A stretch of DNA of 64,000 bases from Candidatus Hydrogenedentota bacterium. Its GTDB lineage: Bacteria > Hydrogenedentota > Hydrogenedentia > Hydrogenedentales > SLHB01. The notes below the pieces were generated by a model. That model was not told the DNA's origin and searched no databases. It saw nothing but the letters and a program-made list of their open reading frames with translations. Below, one piece after another: positions 1-9,551 of this stretch. The stretch covers positions 82,708 to 146,707 of the forward strand of contig JABWCD010000023.1 of the NCBI GenBank assembly GCA_013359265.1, in the 5' to 3' direction. Each line of letters opens with the position of its first letter. The stretch's first letter is position 1. A program made the translations under genes and the position numbers.

Positions 1-50
1 TGAAAGAATATCTCGGCGAGTTCTCGGACGAGGACCTGGACGCTTTGTGA
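1..50 (+). CDS. C-terminal end of an upstream gene, product not identifiable
   Basis: The frame beginning at base 3 reads an acidic tail (KEYLGEFSDEDLDAL) and stops at 48-50. The stop overlaps the ATG of the next gene by one base, so the two are translationally coupled. In many bacteria uppS or cdsA precedes dxr, so one of these is likely, but sixteen codons cannot decide it. Confidence 0.6.
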   Translation, partial: KEYLGEFSDEDLDAL

Positions 51-1213
51 TGGCTACTACGCGGCGCCGAATCACCATTCTCGGATCGACCGGGTCCATC
101 GGGACCAGCGCGCTCGATGTCGTGCGCCACTATCCCGATCGCCTGGAAGTGGTCGGTCTCGCGGCCCATTCCAACATTTCCGCGCTCGCCGAACAGGTGC
201 GCGAGTTCCGTCCACAATGTGTTGCAGTTGCCGACCGCGACGCCGCCCGCACACTCGCCGATCGGCTCCCGGGTGTGCGCGTCGCTTCCGGTCCCGAAGG
301 CCTCGAAGAAATCGCCGCCGTGCCCGCGGATGTGGTCCTCTGTGGCATGGTGGGCGCCGTCGGGCTCAAACCCGTCCTCAGCGCCATCGACGCCGGCAAC
401 GCCATCGCCCTCGCGAACAAGGAACCGCTCGTGATGGCCGGCCCGCTCATCATGGATCGCGCGCGCGGAAAGAATGTGATGGTGCTCCCGGTCGACAGCG
501 AGCACAACGCCATCTTCCAATGCCTTCAGGGCCACCGCATCGAAGACGTGCAGTGCATCCACCTCACCGCATCCGGCGGGCCGTTCTACGGTAAACCGCG
601 CGAATCGCTCATGGGCGTCACGCCCGCGCAGGCGACGCGCCACCCTACGTGGAACATGGGTGCGAAGATCAGCGTCGATTCCGCCACGCTCATGAACAAG
701 GGCCTTGAAGTCGTCGAAGCTATGTGGTTGTTTGGGCTCCCCCTCGAAAAAGTCGAGGTCGTCATCCATCCGCAAAGCATTGTCCACAGCCTCGTCGAAT
801 TCACCGATGGCAGCATCCTCGCTCATCTCGGGCTGACGAACATGAAATTCCCCATCCAGTATGCGTTAACATGGCCGGAACGTGTGCCGGAACCCATGGG
901 CCGGCTCGACCTGACGGCGATGCGCGAACTGACTTTCGCCAAACCGGACTTCTCGGAGTTTCCGTGTTTGGCCTATGCGATCGAGGCCGCGCGCACGGGC
1001 GGTACGGCGCCCGCGATACTGAACGCCGCGAACGAATGCGCCGTCGGCGCGTTCTGCAAAGGCCAGATCGAGTTTCTGCGCATCAGTGAAGTCGTGCGCG
1101 ATGTAATGGACGAATGTCCGGCGTCGCGCGACGTGACGCTCGAGTCGGTTTTGGAAGCAGACGCGCTCGCGCGGGAGCGCGCAAGCCACGTCATGACGGG
1201 TCTTGGAGTATAG
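50..1213 (+). CDS. dxr: 1-deoxy-D-xylulose 5-phosphate reductoisomerase
   Basis: This enzyme converts 1-deoxy-D-xylulose 5-phosphate to 2-C-methyl-D-erythritol 4-phosphate with NADPH, the committed step of the MEP isoprenoid pathway in the cytosol. The N-terminal Rossmann motif GSTGSIGTS, the metal and substrate motif PVDSEHNAIFQ, the LTASGGPF loop and the HPTWNMGAKISVDSATLMNK segment are all intact. Length is about 387 residues, normal for the family. A GTG at 47 is also in frame, but the ATG at 50 overlaps the upstream stop and is preferred. rseP starts 3 bases downstream, the frequent uppS-cdsA-dxr-rseP arrangement. Confidence 0.97.
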   Translation: MATTRRRITILGSTGSIGTSALDVVRHYPDRLEVVGLAAHSNISALAEQVREFRPQCVAVADRDAARTLADRLPGVRVASGPEGLEEIAAVPADVVLCGMVGAVGLKPVLSAIDAGNAIALANKEPLVMAGPLIMDRARGKNVMVLPVDSEHNAIFQCLQGHRIEDVQCIHLTASGGPFYGKPRESLMGVTPAQATRHPTWNMGAKISVDSATLMNKGLEVVEAMWLFGLPLEKVEVVIHPQSIVHSLVEFTDGSILAHLGLTNMKFPIQYALTWPERVPEPMGRLDLTAMRELTFAKPDFSEFPCLAYAIEAARTGGTAPAILNAANECAVGAFCKGQIEFLRISEVVRDVMDECPASRDVTLESVLEADALARERASHVMTGLGV

Positions 1214-1216
1214 AAG

Positions 1217-3196
1217 TTGACGTATCTATTCGACATCGCAGTCTTCATTCTCGTGCTCGGAGAACTCGTGTTCTTCCACGAGCTCGGCCACTTCCTCGCG
1301 GCGAAGGCGTGCGGCATCTACTGCGAGCGTTTCAGCCTCGGCATGCCGCCGCGCCTGTTCGGATTCAAGTTCGGCGAGACGGATTACTGCATCGGCCTCT
1401 TGCCTATCGGCGGCTACGTGAAGATGGCCGGCCAGGAAGACGTACCGCTCTCCGAAGAAGAACGCAAGGAACAGTACGGAACGATCCCGCCGAACCGCTG
1501 GTTCATGAACAAACCGGTCTGGCAACGCGTCATCGTGATCTTCGCCGGGCCATTCATGAACTTTGTGCTCGCCGTCGCGCTCTACGCCATCCTCGTCGGT
1601 TTCGGCGCGAATCAGCCGGAATGGAAGCACGACCGCCGCATTGGCCATGTCGAACCCAATTCGCCCGCCGCGTCCGCGCCCATGTTCGCAGTCGCGGATA
1701 CAAAACAGACCGTTGACTTCTCGCGCCAGCCGGATGCCACTGGCTGGAAAACCGGCGACACCATCATCTCGGTGGACGGCAACCGCATCACCAATATCCG
1801 TGACGTTGCACTCGAAGGAATTCTCAGCGGCGGCAAGAGTGTATTGGTTGAACTCGAACGCACCGTGCCCGACGGCAAAGTGACGCACTATCTCTCGCCG
1901 GTCACGCCGCGCGAACTCGAACAGGACGATGAGAAACAAGTGCGCACGGGAATCGAGGAGTTCCGCACCGCGCTTGTAAAGTCCGTATCTCCCGACTTGC
2001 CGGCCGCCGCCGCGGGATTCCAGCCCGGCGATATTATCACGCGCCTGAACGGTGAGCTGATCGACAGAAAGTCGTTCATGGAGACCGTGTCGCAAATCAC
2101 TGACGGCCGACCCATCAACGCCGAAGTCAATCGGGGCGGACAAGCGCTCGCAGTAACGGTCGCTCCAAAACCCATCGGCACGTTCAAGGACATTCTCCTG
2201 GACCCGCCCGTCGACTGGCCAGAGACTATGATCGACGAATCAAAACCAATTCCCGTCAATGAAGCGGATGCCGCAAAGCTTCAGGGCACCGGGTTCGAGG
2301 AGGGCGATAGGGTCATCTCGATCGACGGCGAAGCCATTAAGGAAGGTATTGTCAAACAGATAGTGACCCGGCCGGACGCGGACAAGCTCCAGGTTGTCGT
2401 CGAGCGCCCCGGCATCTTCGGTCTGGGCAAACCGGAAGTGGTGACGTTGCCTGATATTACCGCGGCCCAGTTCATCGAGGCGATTACACCGTTTGATATC
2501 ACCGCGCAACCCACCGTCCTGTACGCAACGAAAGAGGTCAGCGAATCAACCGGACTTCAGACAAAGGACATCATCGAACAAGTTGACGGCAAGCCCGCGA
2601 CGTGGGCCGCGCTCTACGAAATCCAAAACACGCGCATGGGCGAGACGGTCACCTTCAAGATAAAGAAACCCGCCATCGCGCTTGGCGTCATGCGCGGCGA
2701 ATCGATGAAGGACGTTTCCGTCCCCATAACGCCCGTCGGAAAAGTCGGTATTCTGTTCGACGACCGGAAAGTGTTCTACCGCGCGCCGCTCGCCCAGGTG
2801 CTCCCCGAAGCGCTACACGAAACGCAGCGCGTCATCAAGCTGACCGTCCGCACCATCCAATCGCTGCTCACCGGCGCGGTGAGCGCGAAGGAATTGGGCG
2901 GGCCGATCATGATCTATCAAATCACAACTACGACCGCGCGGTTCGGCAGCGCAGGCGATCTCCTCGCCATCACCGCGCTCATCAGCGTGAACCTCGCCAT
3001 TTTCAATCTGCTTCCGCTGCCGGTGCTCGACGGCGGACACCTGTTGTTCCTCGGCATTGAAGCCGTGCGCCGCAAGCCGGTCAGCGCGAAAGTAATGGAG
3101 TGGGTACAGCAGGCCGGCCTTGTGTTCATCATCGGCCTGATGCTGTTCGTGACGTACAACGATATCGGCCGGTTGCTTCGGGGTTTAATGCCGTAA
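1217..3196 (+). CDS. rseP: RseP-family site-2 zinc metalloprotease with four PDZ-like repeats
   Basis: This is an inner-membrane protease of the S2P family that cleaves transmembrane segments such as anti-sigma factors. The active-site motif HELGH lies in the first membrane helix (about residue 22) and the second metal motif LLPLPVLDGGH sits near the C-terminus. Between them are four stretches that look like PDZ domains, each with a G-x-GD-I/V-hydrophobic-x-DG core (about residues 145-225, 250-320, 355-400 and 435-490). At 659 residues it is far longer than the roughly 450-residue enterobacterial protein with two PDZ domains. It starts with TTG three bases after dxr. Later regions are typical, with three further membrane helices. 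Confidence 0.93.
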   Translation: MTYLFDIAVFILVLGELVFFHELGHFLAAKACGIYCERFSLGMPPRLFGFKFGETDYCIGLLPIGGYVKMAGQEDVPLSEEERKEQYGTIPPNRWFMNKPVWQRVIVIFAGPFMNFVLAVALYAILVGFGANQPEWKHDRRIGHVEPNSPAASAPMFAVADTKQTVDFSRQPDATGWKTGDTIISVDGNRITNIRDVALEGILSGGKSVLVELERTVPDGKVTHYLSPVTPRELEQDDEKQVRTGIEEFRTALVKSVSPDLPAAAAGFQPGDIITRLNGELIDRKSFMETVSQITDGRPINAEVNRGGQALAVTVAPKPIGTFKDILLDPPVDWPETMIDESKPIPVNEADAAKLQGTGFEEGDRVISIDGEAIKEGIVKQIVTRPDADKLQVVVERPGIFGLGKPEVVTLPDITAAQFIEAITPFDITAQPTVLYATKEVSESTGLQTKDIIEQVDGKPATWAALYEIQNTRMGETVTFKIKKPAIALGVMRGESMKDVSVPITPVGKVGILFDDRKVFYRAPLAQVLPEALHETQRVIKLTVRTIQSLLTGAVSAKELGGPIMIYQITTTTARFGSAGDLLAITALISVNLAIFNLLPLPVLDGGHLLFLGIEAVRRKPVSAKVMEWVQQAGLVFIIGLMLFVTYNDIGRLLRGLMP

Positions 3197-3252
3197 AAGG
3201 ACGATTGCGAGCGGGACATTGGCTGCACCTTCGAAAGGCAATTGGTGTTAGT

Positions 3253-3268
3253 CCCCCTTTGGAGGGGG
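3253..3268. repeat. C-rich/G-rich hairpin in the rseP-lysC gap
   Basis: CCCCCTTTGGAGGGGG is self-complementary and is followed by another G run (3273-3279). Similar CCCCCTTT/AGGGGG intergenic palindromes occur widely as dispersed repeats in environmental genomes. It sits just upstream of the aspartate kinase start, so it could also affect translation initiation. Confidence 0.5.
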
Positions 3269-3293
3269 ATTCAGGGGGGATGTAGATTCATCT

Positions 3294-4598
3294 ATGGGCG
3301 CTATTACATGTAAATTCGGCGGGACTTCACTCGCGGACGCGTCGTGCTACCGCGCCGTCGCCGATATCGTCAAGAGCAATCCGGACCGCCGCTTCATCGT
3401 TCCGTCCGCGCCGGGCAAGCGGAAACCCGACGACAAAAAAATAACCGACCTGCTCTACGCGTGGCACGGCCTCCTGAAGCAGGAACTCGACCCCGTCCAG
3501 CCGCGCACGATCATTGCCAAGCGTTTCGAGGAGCTCGCGCGCGAACTCCAGATCGATTTCCCCGTACAGGACCATCTCGAACGCATCGCGAGCGAAGCCG
3601 CAAAGTACGCCGAGCCGGACTACCTCGCGTCGCGCGGAGAATACCTCAGCGGACAATTGCTCGCGCGCCTGCTCGGCGCCACCTTCGTCGATCCCGCGCA
3701 ATGCGTCCTGTTCGAGGACGACGGCGATCTCGACTCGCAGACCTACGATCTGCTCGGCGACAAGCTGAAAGGTCCCGGTATCTTTGTCATTCCCGGGTTC
3801 TACGGCTCCCTGCCCAACGGCCGGATCAAGACATTCTCGCGCGGCGGCAGCGACGTAACCGGGTCCGTCGTCGCCCGCGCTTCCAAGTCGTCCCTCTACG
3901 AAAACTGGACCGATGTCTCCGGCTTTCTCGTCGCGGACCCACGTATCGTCCCCGAAGCCCGCGGTATCCCCGAAATTACGTATCGGGAACTCCGCGAGCT
4001 TTCGTACATGGGGGCTAACGTGCTCCACGACGAAGCCATTTTCCCCGTGCGCGAGCCCGGGATTCCCATCAACATCCGGAACACGAAAAAACCGGAACAC
4101 CCCGGCACGATGATCCTCGCGGAGCGCGTCTCCCGGGAGCCTATCGTCGGCATCGCGGGGCGCAAAGGCTTCATGATGATCAACATCGAAAAGGCCCTGA
4201 TGAATAAGGAGCGCGGCTTCGGCAGGCGTGTGCTGACGGTGCTCGAAGAATTCGGCATTAGCTGGGAGCTGATGCCGTCGGGAATCGACAACTTGTCCAT
4301 TATCATCGAGGACGAGGAAGTCGAGCACAAGACGAGCGCCATCATCAAGTCGATTCGGCGCACCTGCCAGCCCGACAGAATCTCCGTGACCGAAAACCTC
4401 GCGCTGATTGCGACCGTCGGCCAGGGCATGGCCGGCGCCGTCGGTGTCGCCGCGCGCCTCACTACCGCGCTTGCGAACGCAAACGTGAATATCCGCGTGA
4501 TCGATCAGGGGTCATCCGAAAACAACATCATCGTTGGGGTGGAAGAAGGCGATCTCGAGCACGCAGTCCGGGCAATCTACCACGCCTTTACCGGCTAG
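3294..4598 (+). CDS. lysC: aspartate kinase
   Basis: This enzyme phosphorylates L-aspartate with ATP, the first step towards lysine, threonine and methionine. The N-terminal KFGGTSLAD motif and the FSRGGSDVTGS catalytic segment define an amino acid kinase fold. The C-terminal third (from about residue 285) carries two ACT-like regulatory segments, so allosteric control by end-product amino acids is expected. At 434 residues it is a monofunctional enzyme with no homoserine dehydrogenase domain. pyk follows after 18 bases, suggesting co-transcription. Confidence 0.93.
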   Translation: MGAITCKFGGTSLADASCYRAVADIVKSNPDRRFIVPSAPGKRKPDDKKITDLLYAWHGLLKQELDPVQPRTIIAKRFEELARELQIDFPVQDHLERIASEAAKYAEPDYLASRGEYLSGQLLARLLGATFVDPAQCVLFEDDGDLDSQTYDLLGDKLKGPGIFVIPGFYGSLPNGRIKTFSRGGSDVTGSVVARASKSSLYENWTDVSGFLVADPRIVPEARGIPEITYRELRELSYMGANVLHDEAIFPVREPGIPINIRNTKKPEHPGTMILAERVSREPIVGIAGRKGFMMINIEKALMNKERGFGRRVLTVLEEFGISWELMPSGIDNLSIIIEDEEVEHKTSAIIKSIRRTCQPDRISVTENLALIATVGQGMAGAVGVAARLTTALANANVNIRVIDQGSSENNIIVGVEEGDLEHAVRAIYHAFTG

Positions 4599-4616
4599 GG
4601 TAACTGGAGCCACGTA

Positions 4617-6065
4617 ATGCGCCGCACCAAAATCGTCTGCACGCTCGGCCCCAGTTCCAACACGCGCGAAACGATCGAAGCCCTCATGCGCGCGGGGATG
4701 GACGTCGCCCGCCTGAACTTTTCCCACGGCTCGCACGACGACCATCGCAAGACCTACACGCTACTGCGCCGCGTCGCGTCGGACCTCGGCCGAAACGTCG
4801 CCGTGCTCATGGACCTCCAGGGCCCGAAAATCCGAACGGGCAAACTCGAAGACGGTAAACCGATCCAACTCGTACCGAACGCTCCCATAATTGTCACAAC
4901 TGAGCAAGTGCCCGGAAATGCCACTCGGATTTCCACCGTGTACGAGCGCCTCGCTCACGATGTCAAACCCGGCGATCGCATTCTGCTCGCGGATGGCGTC
5001 ATGGAACTGCGCGTCGATCGCGTCACCCCTCCCGAGGTGTATTGCACCGTGCTGCGCGGCGGTATGCTCGGCGAGAAGAAGGGCATGAACCTCCCTGGGG
5101 TTGCTGTCAGCGCGCCGTGCCTCACCGAAAAGGATATCGAAGACCTCGAATTCGGCCTCGACCTCGGTGTGGACTATGTCGCGCTCTCTTTCGTCCGCAG
5201 CCCGGAGGATGTCATCGATCTCAAGAAGCGCATCGCGCGCACGGGCAAGCAGGCCGCCGTCATCGCGAAGATAGAGCGTCCCGAAGCCCTCTCCCGGTTC
5301 GCGGACATCATCGAGACAGCGGACGCCATCATGGTCGCGCGGGGCGACCTCGGCGTCGAAGTCGAGTTGCACCGCGTCCCGCAGATTCAAAAGACGCTAA
5401 TCCGCATGTGCAACGAAATGGGCGTGCCCGTCATCACCGCGACGCAGATGCTCGAATCCATGATGACCAATGCGCGCCCCACGCGCGCCGAGGCCGCCGA
5501 CGTCGCCAACGCGATCTACGACGGCACCGACGCCGTCATGCTCTCCGGCGAAACCGCGAACGGACAGTACCCCGTCGAGACCGTCGAAACGATGGCGCAA
5601 ATCGTCGCGTGCGCCGACGACGCGATCGCCGCGGCGCCCGCGCACGAGATGCACGCGCGCCTGCGCGACCGCCGCGCGCACGAAGCCGGCTTCAAGGAAG
5701 CGATAGGCCAGGCCGTCGTCCGCATCACACAGGTCATCAATGTCAAACGCATCGTCGTGCTCACAAAGTCCGGCTTTAGCGCCATCGCCGTCTCACGCTA
5801 CCGTCCGCGCACGCCCATCACCGCCATCACATTGCGCGAAGACACCATGCGGCGGTGCGCCCTCTTTTGGGGCGTCGACGCCGTCGCCTGCGTCCCACAC
5901 GACGAACTCACCGCGCTCATCCGCGACATCGACGAAATCATGGTCGAAAGGTCCCTCGCGTCACTCGGCGATTCACTTCTCATCGTGGCGGGCGTTCCCC
6001 TCGGCGCCGGCGGCCGCACTAACCTCGTTCATCTCCACCGCGTCGGTGAAGAGCACAGCGTGTGA
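4617..6065 (+). CDS. pyk: pyruvate kinase
   Basis: This enzyme transfers phosphate from phosphoenolpyruvate to ADP at the end of glycolysis. It begins RRTKIVCTLGPSS and has ARLNFSHG, MDLQGPKIRTG, the catalytic lysine region VIAKIERPEA, MVARGDLGVE and the TATQMLESM substrate loop. The C-terminal allosteric domain is present, and there is no extra PEP-utiliser domain. Length 482 is standard. It lies directly after aspartate kinase. Confidence 0.97.
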   Translation: MRRTKIVCTLGPSSNTRETIEALMRAGMDVARLNFSHGSHDDHRKTYTLLRRVASDLGRNVAVLMDLQGPKIRTGKLEDGKPIQLVPNAPIIVTTEQVPGNATRISTVYERLAHDVKPGDRILLADGVMELRVDRVTPPEVYCTVLRGGMLGEKKGMNLPGVAVSAPCLTEKDIEDLEFGLDLGVDYVALSFVRSPEDVIDLKKRIARTGKQAAVIAKIERPEALSRFADIIETADAIMVARGDLGVEVELHRVPQIQKTLIRMCNEMGVPVITATQMLESMMTNARPTRAEAADVANAIYDGTDAVMLSGETANGQYPVETVETMAQIVACADDAIAAAPAHEMHARLRDRRAHEAGFKEAIGQAVVRITQVINVKRIVVLTKSGFSAIAVSRYRPRTPITAITLREDTMRRCALFWGVDAVACVPHDELTALIRDIDEIMVERSLASLGDSLLIVAGVPLGAGGRTNLVHLHRVGEEHSV

Positions 6066-6384
6066 CGCGATGACGACACGTAGCCAAATAGAAAAAGAGT
6101 TTTGGATTTTGGATTTTGGATTTTGGATTGGAGCCCAGGCAAACAAAGTCCGGACCCGCAGTAGTGGCATGCTCATCGATCCAAATACACGTTGCCTACG
6201 CTCGCCACACTCCTCACCCAACCCGTCCGCGTTGACTTCGTCCTATTGGTCCTTTTCGTCCTTTACTTCACCCGTCGCATCCGCGATCTGCCATTCCCAG
6301 CCGCAATCCAAGATCCAAGATCCAAAATCCAAAATTTTCTTGTCCCCGCCGCCGCCCAATTGGCGTGCGACCGGCTGACACCTC
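6066..6384. repeat. intergenic region with inverted TTTTGGATT-type repeat arms
   Basis: No gene is visible in this 319-base gap. It holds a tandem TTTTGGA repeat at about 6100-6131 and an approximate reverse-complement copy (CCAAGATCCAAAATCC type) at 6304-6335. The arms could fold back over about 170 bases. Between them, at 6248-6263, is the string GGTCCTTTTCGTCCTT, which recurs at 12765. The six-base periodicity in both arms indicates a dispersed repeat rather than a coding sequence. Confidence 0.7.
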
Positions 6385-7146
6385 ATGCCCAGCGACCGAC
6401 CGCCCATCTCCCCGCCACCCGATTGGTACGAAGACGCATTCGGCGATCTTTACAACGTCATATACGCGCATCGCACGGTCGAGGCCGCCGCACCCGAAGC
6501 CGCATTCGCCGTGCAGGTGCTCAAACTCACGTCGCACGACCGCGTCCTCGATCTCTGCTGCGGCAGCGGCCGCCACCTTGTCCACCTCGCGAAAGTTGCC
6601 GGCTGCGCCGTGGGATTAGATTACTCCCGGCCCTTGTTACTACAGGGCCGTGGGCTTCTCGGGCCGCGTACGCGCCTTGTGCGCGCGGACATGCGGGCCG
6701 TCCCGTTTGACGCCGCGTTTGACGCAGTCACGAATTTTTTCACGAGCTTCGGATACTTTCTGGACGACGCGGACAACATGCAGGTGATCTCCGAAATGGC
6801 GCGCGCGCTCAAACCCGGCGGACGTTTCTTCATCGACTACGTCAACCCCGCCCACGTGCGCGATACACTGGAACCCGAATCACGACGCGTTTCTGGCAGG
6901 TACGAGATTGCTGAAAAGCGCTGGATAGATGAGGCAACGCATCGTATCAACAAGCGCATAACAGTGCGCACAAACGGTGTCGATACGTATCGGTTTTTCG
7001 AGTCTGTTCGATTGTATAGCGAGCAAGAAATGCGGTCATTGTTGCCAATTGCGGGCCTGCAGATTCAACGCATCTTTGGTGGATACTGTGACGCCCAGGG
7101 CCCATTACCTGAACGAATGATTCTCGTAGGTTGCCGATGCCGCTAA
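6385..7146 (+). CDS. class I SAM-dependent methyltransferase, possibly bacillithiol-modifying
   Basis: The sequence has a classical SAM-binding motif I (LDLCCGSGRH, about residues 52-61), an acidic motif II region (VGLDYS), and the post-motif segment LKPGGRFFIDY. It is 253 residues with a start at ATG 6385. Its stop codon overlaps the bshC start by ten bases, so the two are probably co-translated. A SAM methyltransferase, NmbA, makes N-methyl-bacillithiol in green sulfur bacteria. Position next to bshC makes that role plausible here, but sequence alone does not prove the substrate. Confidence 0.85.
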   Translation: MPSDRPPISPPPDWYEDAFGDLYNVIYAHRTVEAAAPEAAFAVQVLKLTSHDRVLDLCCGSGRHLVHLAKVAGCAVGLDYSRPLLLQGRGLLGPRTRLVRADMRAVPFDAAFDAVTNFFTSFGYFLDDADNMQVISEMARALKPGGRFFIDYVNPAHVRDTLEPESRRVSGRYEIAEKRWIDEATHRINKRITVRTNGVDTYRFFESVRLYSEQEMRSLLPIAGLQIQRIFGGYCDAQGPLPERMILVGCRCR

Positions 7147-8681
7147 AGCGAATCGATACTGCCTATTTGGACGGCAGTGAAGAATTACTCCCCTTCTATA
7201 ACGGTTTCCCGGAGTCGCTGTTCGACTGGGAGCCGATCGAGGCTTTTGTTCACCCCGATCGGCTGGCGGAACTTGAAGCTTACCAACGACGTATTGGCAA
7301 TGACATTCCCGCGATGGAATGCACCGAAGTAGTTACGGGCCAGCAGCCGGCACTATTGAGCGGCCCCCTTTACACGATATACAAAATCGCGACAACGATT
7401 CGCTTGGCCGAACACCTGGGCAGTAAGTTCGGGTCGCGAGTCACGCCTATCTATTGGATGGGAAGTGACGACCACGACTTCGAGGAAGCAAGCACCGCAC
7501 ACATTCTGACAAAAAAGCACGAGCCGCTGGCGCTGACCTATAAGCCCGCGTCGGACATTGCGGACATGCCTTTATACAGGGTTCCGCTTGAACCGGCGTT
7601 GCATACGCTAATCGATCACGCCGCGGACGCGGCCCCGGGCTCGGATTACCGCGCAGAGGTACAGTCGTTCTTGCACGATTCGCTCGATGCATCGGAGTCG
7701 TTTTCCGAATGGAACGCGCGAATAATCGCCCGGCTATTTCGCGGGATGAACCTGCTCATCGTAACGCCGGAACTGCCTGAGGTCCGGGGCTATTCACAAC
7801 ACGTCATCGAAAAGGAGATACAAGAGCCGCTCATTTCAACGCGGCTTGTAAACGAACAGGGTAGGCGTCTTCAATCTCTTGGATTCGCCCCGCAAATCCA
7901 GAAGAAAGACAACGAGTGCGGTTTCTTTGTCGAAGTGGCCGGCCGCCGATCGAAGGTCACCTACGACGATGGCCTTTTCGTCGTGCATACCGCTCGCAGC
8001 AAGTATTCGCAGAGCGAGATGCTCTCGATGCTCCAGGACGAGCCGCTCCTGTTTTCGCCGAATGTCGCGCTGCGCTGCATTGCGCAGCAGTTGCTTTTCG
8101 TACCGCGAGCGTACATAGGCGGTCCCGGCGAGATTTCGTATTGGGCGCAATTCAAGACGCTGTTCGAACACTTCGAGGTCACCATGCCGACGGTATATCC
8201 GCGCGCGCGGTGTGTGCTCACGACTACAAAGTTGGCCCAATTGTGCGCTAAGTTTGGTCTGGAACCCGCGCATCTGGCCGAAAGCGCGCCCGAGGCACTG
8301 CTGGATAGCGCGCTGCGTTCCGCGATTACAGACCCGGAGTTGGATCGATTCAGAAATCGCCGTAAGGCGATCCTGGAAGAATTGACCTCGTTATCGAACG
8401 AACTCACCAAGTCGGTGGCCGCGTCGCGTGACTTGGCCGAGCGCGTCGGTGGACTACTTGAAAAGTTCGAGTCGGAATTACTTCAGCGCAACGAGACGCA
8501 GGCCGATGCGGTTCGACGACAAATTACACGCCTCTGCAATGCCTTCGCGCCGTTTCGCAAACCGCAGGAGCGCGTCTATACAATCTTCTCGTTCCTCTTC
8601 GAGCACGGCTGGGACCTTATTCCACGTATCGTGCGGGGAATTGATATCGAGACGTTTGGAATCGACGAGATCGAATTGTGA
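7137..8681 (+). CDS. bshC: bacillithiol biosynthesis cysteine-adding enzyme BshC
   Basis: BshC links cysteine to glucosamine-malate, the last step in making the low-molecular-weight thiol bacillithiol. The length (514 residues) and the segments VVTGQQPALLSGPLYTIYK and YWMGSDDHDFEEA are typical of the family, as is the coiled-coil C-terminal half. A TTG at 7131 is in frame, but the ATG at 7137 is preferred. It overlaps the preceding methyltransferase and the following deacetylase by a few bases each, so all three form one translational unit. Confidence 0.94.
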   Translation: MPLKRIDTAYLDGSEELLPFYNGFPESLFDWEPIEAFVHPDRLAELEAYQRRIGNDIPAMECTEVVTGQQPALLSGPLYTIYKIATTIRLAEHLGSKFGSRVTPIYWMGSDDHDFEEASTAHILTKKHEPLALTYKPASDIADMPLYRVPLEPALHTLIDHAADAAPGSDYRAEVQSFLHDSLDASESFSEWNARIIARLFRGMNLLIVTPELPEVRGYSQHVIEKEIQEPLISTRLVNEQGRRLQSLGFAPQIQKKDNECGFFVEVAGRRSKVTYDDGLFVVHTARSKYSQSEMLSMLQDEPLLFSPNVALRCIAQQLLFVPRAYIGGPGEISYWAQFKTLFEHFEVTMPTVYPRARCVLTTTKLAQLCAKFGLEPAHLAESAPEALLDSALRSAITDPELDRFRNRRKAILEELTSLSNELTKSVAASRDLAERVGGLLEKFESELLQRNETQADAVRRQITRLCNAFAPFRKPQERVYTIFSFLFEHGWDLIPRIVRGIDIETFGIDEIEL

Positions 8682-8686
8682 GCCAA

Positions 8687-9391
8687 ATGACAGAGTTAGA
8701 TGTATTGGCCGTCGGCGCGCACCCCGACGACGTCGAGGTGGGAATCGGCGGCATCGTCGCGAAATTGGCGAAGCAGGGCCATCGCGTCGCGATACTCGAC
8801 CTGACCGAAGGCGAACTCGCCACCCGCGGCAGCGTCGAAGAACGCCGCGCGGAAGCCCAGTTCGCCGCAAGGATTCTGGGCATCGCGCAGCGCGCGAACG
8901 CGAAACTGCCCGATGGAGCCATCGCAAACGATGGACCCATGCGCCAGACGCTCATCGGCATACTGCGTTCGCTACGCCCGCGCGTCTTGCTGTGTCCGAT
9001 GCACACGGACCGTCATCCGGATCACGACGCCGCGCACTATCTCGTGCGCGACGCGAACTACCTCGCCGGGTTGGCCCGTATCGATACCGGCCACGCCCCG
9101 CACCGCGCGGCGCATGTTTGCTACTACCGCGTCTATGGCGAGACTACACCGCCCAATGCGGTGATCGACGTGTCCGAAACCTTCGAGACAAAGCTCGCCG
9201 CGTTGCGCGCGTACAAATCGCAATTGTTCAACCCCCAATACGAAGGCGCGGAAACATTCGTGTCGTCGGAAACGTTCTGGAATTCAATTGCCACCCGCGC
9301 TTCCTACTGGGGCGCGCGCATCGGCGTCGCGTACGGTGAACCGCTCTACAGCGAAACGCCAATCGCGCTTTCGACATTACCGGGCCTGTAG
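8687..9391 (+). CDS. bshB1: bacillithiol biosynthesis deacetylase BshB1 (LmbE/PIG-L family)
   Basis: This zinc deacetylase removes acetyl from GlcNAc-malate in bacillithiol synthesis. The LmbE-type metal motif AHPDDVE appears at about residue 12 and the downstream motif CPMHTDRHPDHDAAH carries further ligands and the catalytic region. Length of about 234 residues fits BshB1. A GTG at 8678, overlapping the bshC stop, is an alternative start. The gene sits between bshC and bshA. Confidence 0.93.
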   Translation: MTELDVLAVGAHPDDVEVGIGGIVAKLAKQGHRVAILDLTEGELATRGSVEERRAEAQFAARILGIAQRANAKLPDGAIANDGPMRQTLIGILRSLRPRVLLCPMHTDRHPDHDAAHYLVRDANYLAGLARIDTGHAPHRAAHVCYYRVYGETTPPNAVIDVSETFETKLAALRAYKSQLFNPQYEGAETFVSSETFWNSIATRASYWGARIGVAYGEPLYSETPIALSTLPGL

Positions 9392-9551
9392 CGTTTCGGA
9401 GTGCGGTTGGGCGTAGAATCCGCTGCGGACGACGCTGCCGCTTTGGCTCCCGTCGGAGTTGGCGCCTTGGATAAGTTCTGTGCTGTAACGCGTCGCGCGG
9501 CGCGGTGGGCATGAAAATGGTCTGCGCGCACTGATGTGAAAAGGAGTCTGC

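Noticed and set aside
6192..6710. Plus-strand frame upstream of the methyltransferase
   Set aside because: It translates the repeat arms and overlaps the methyltransferase in another frame.
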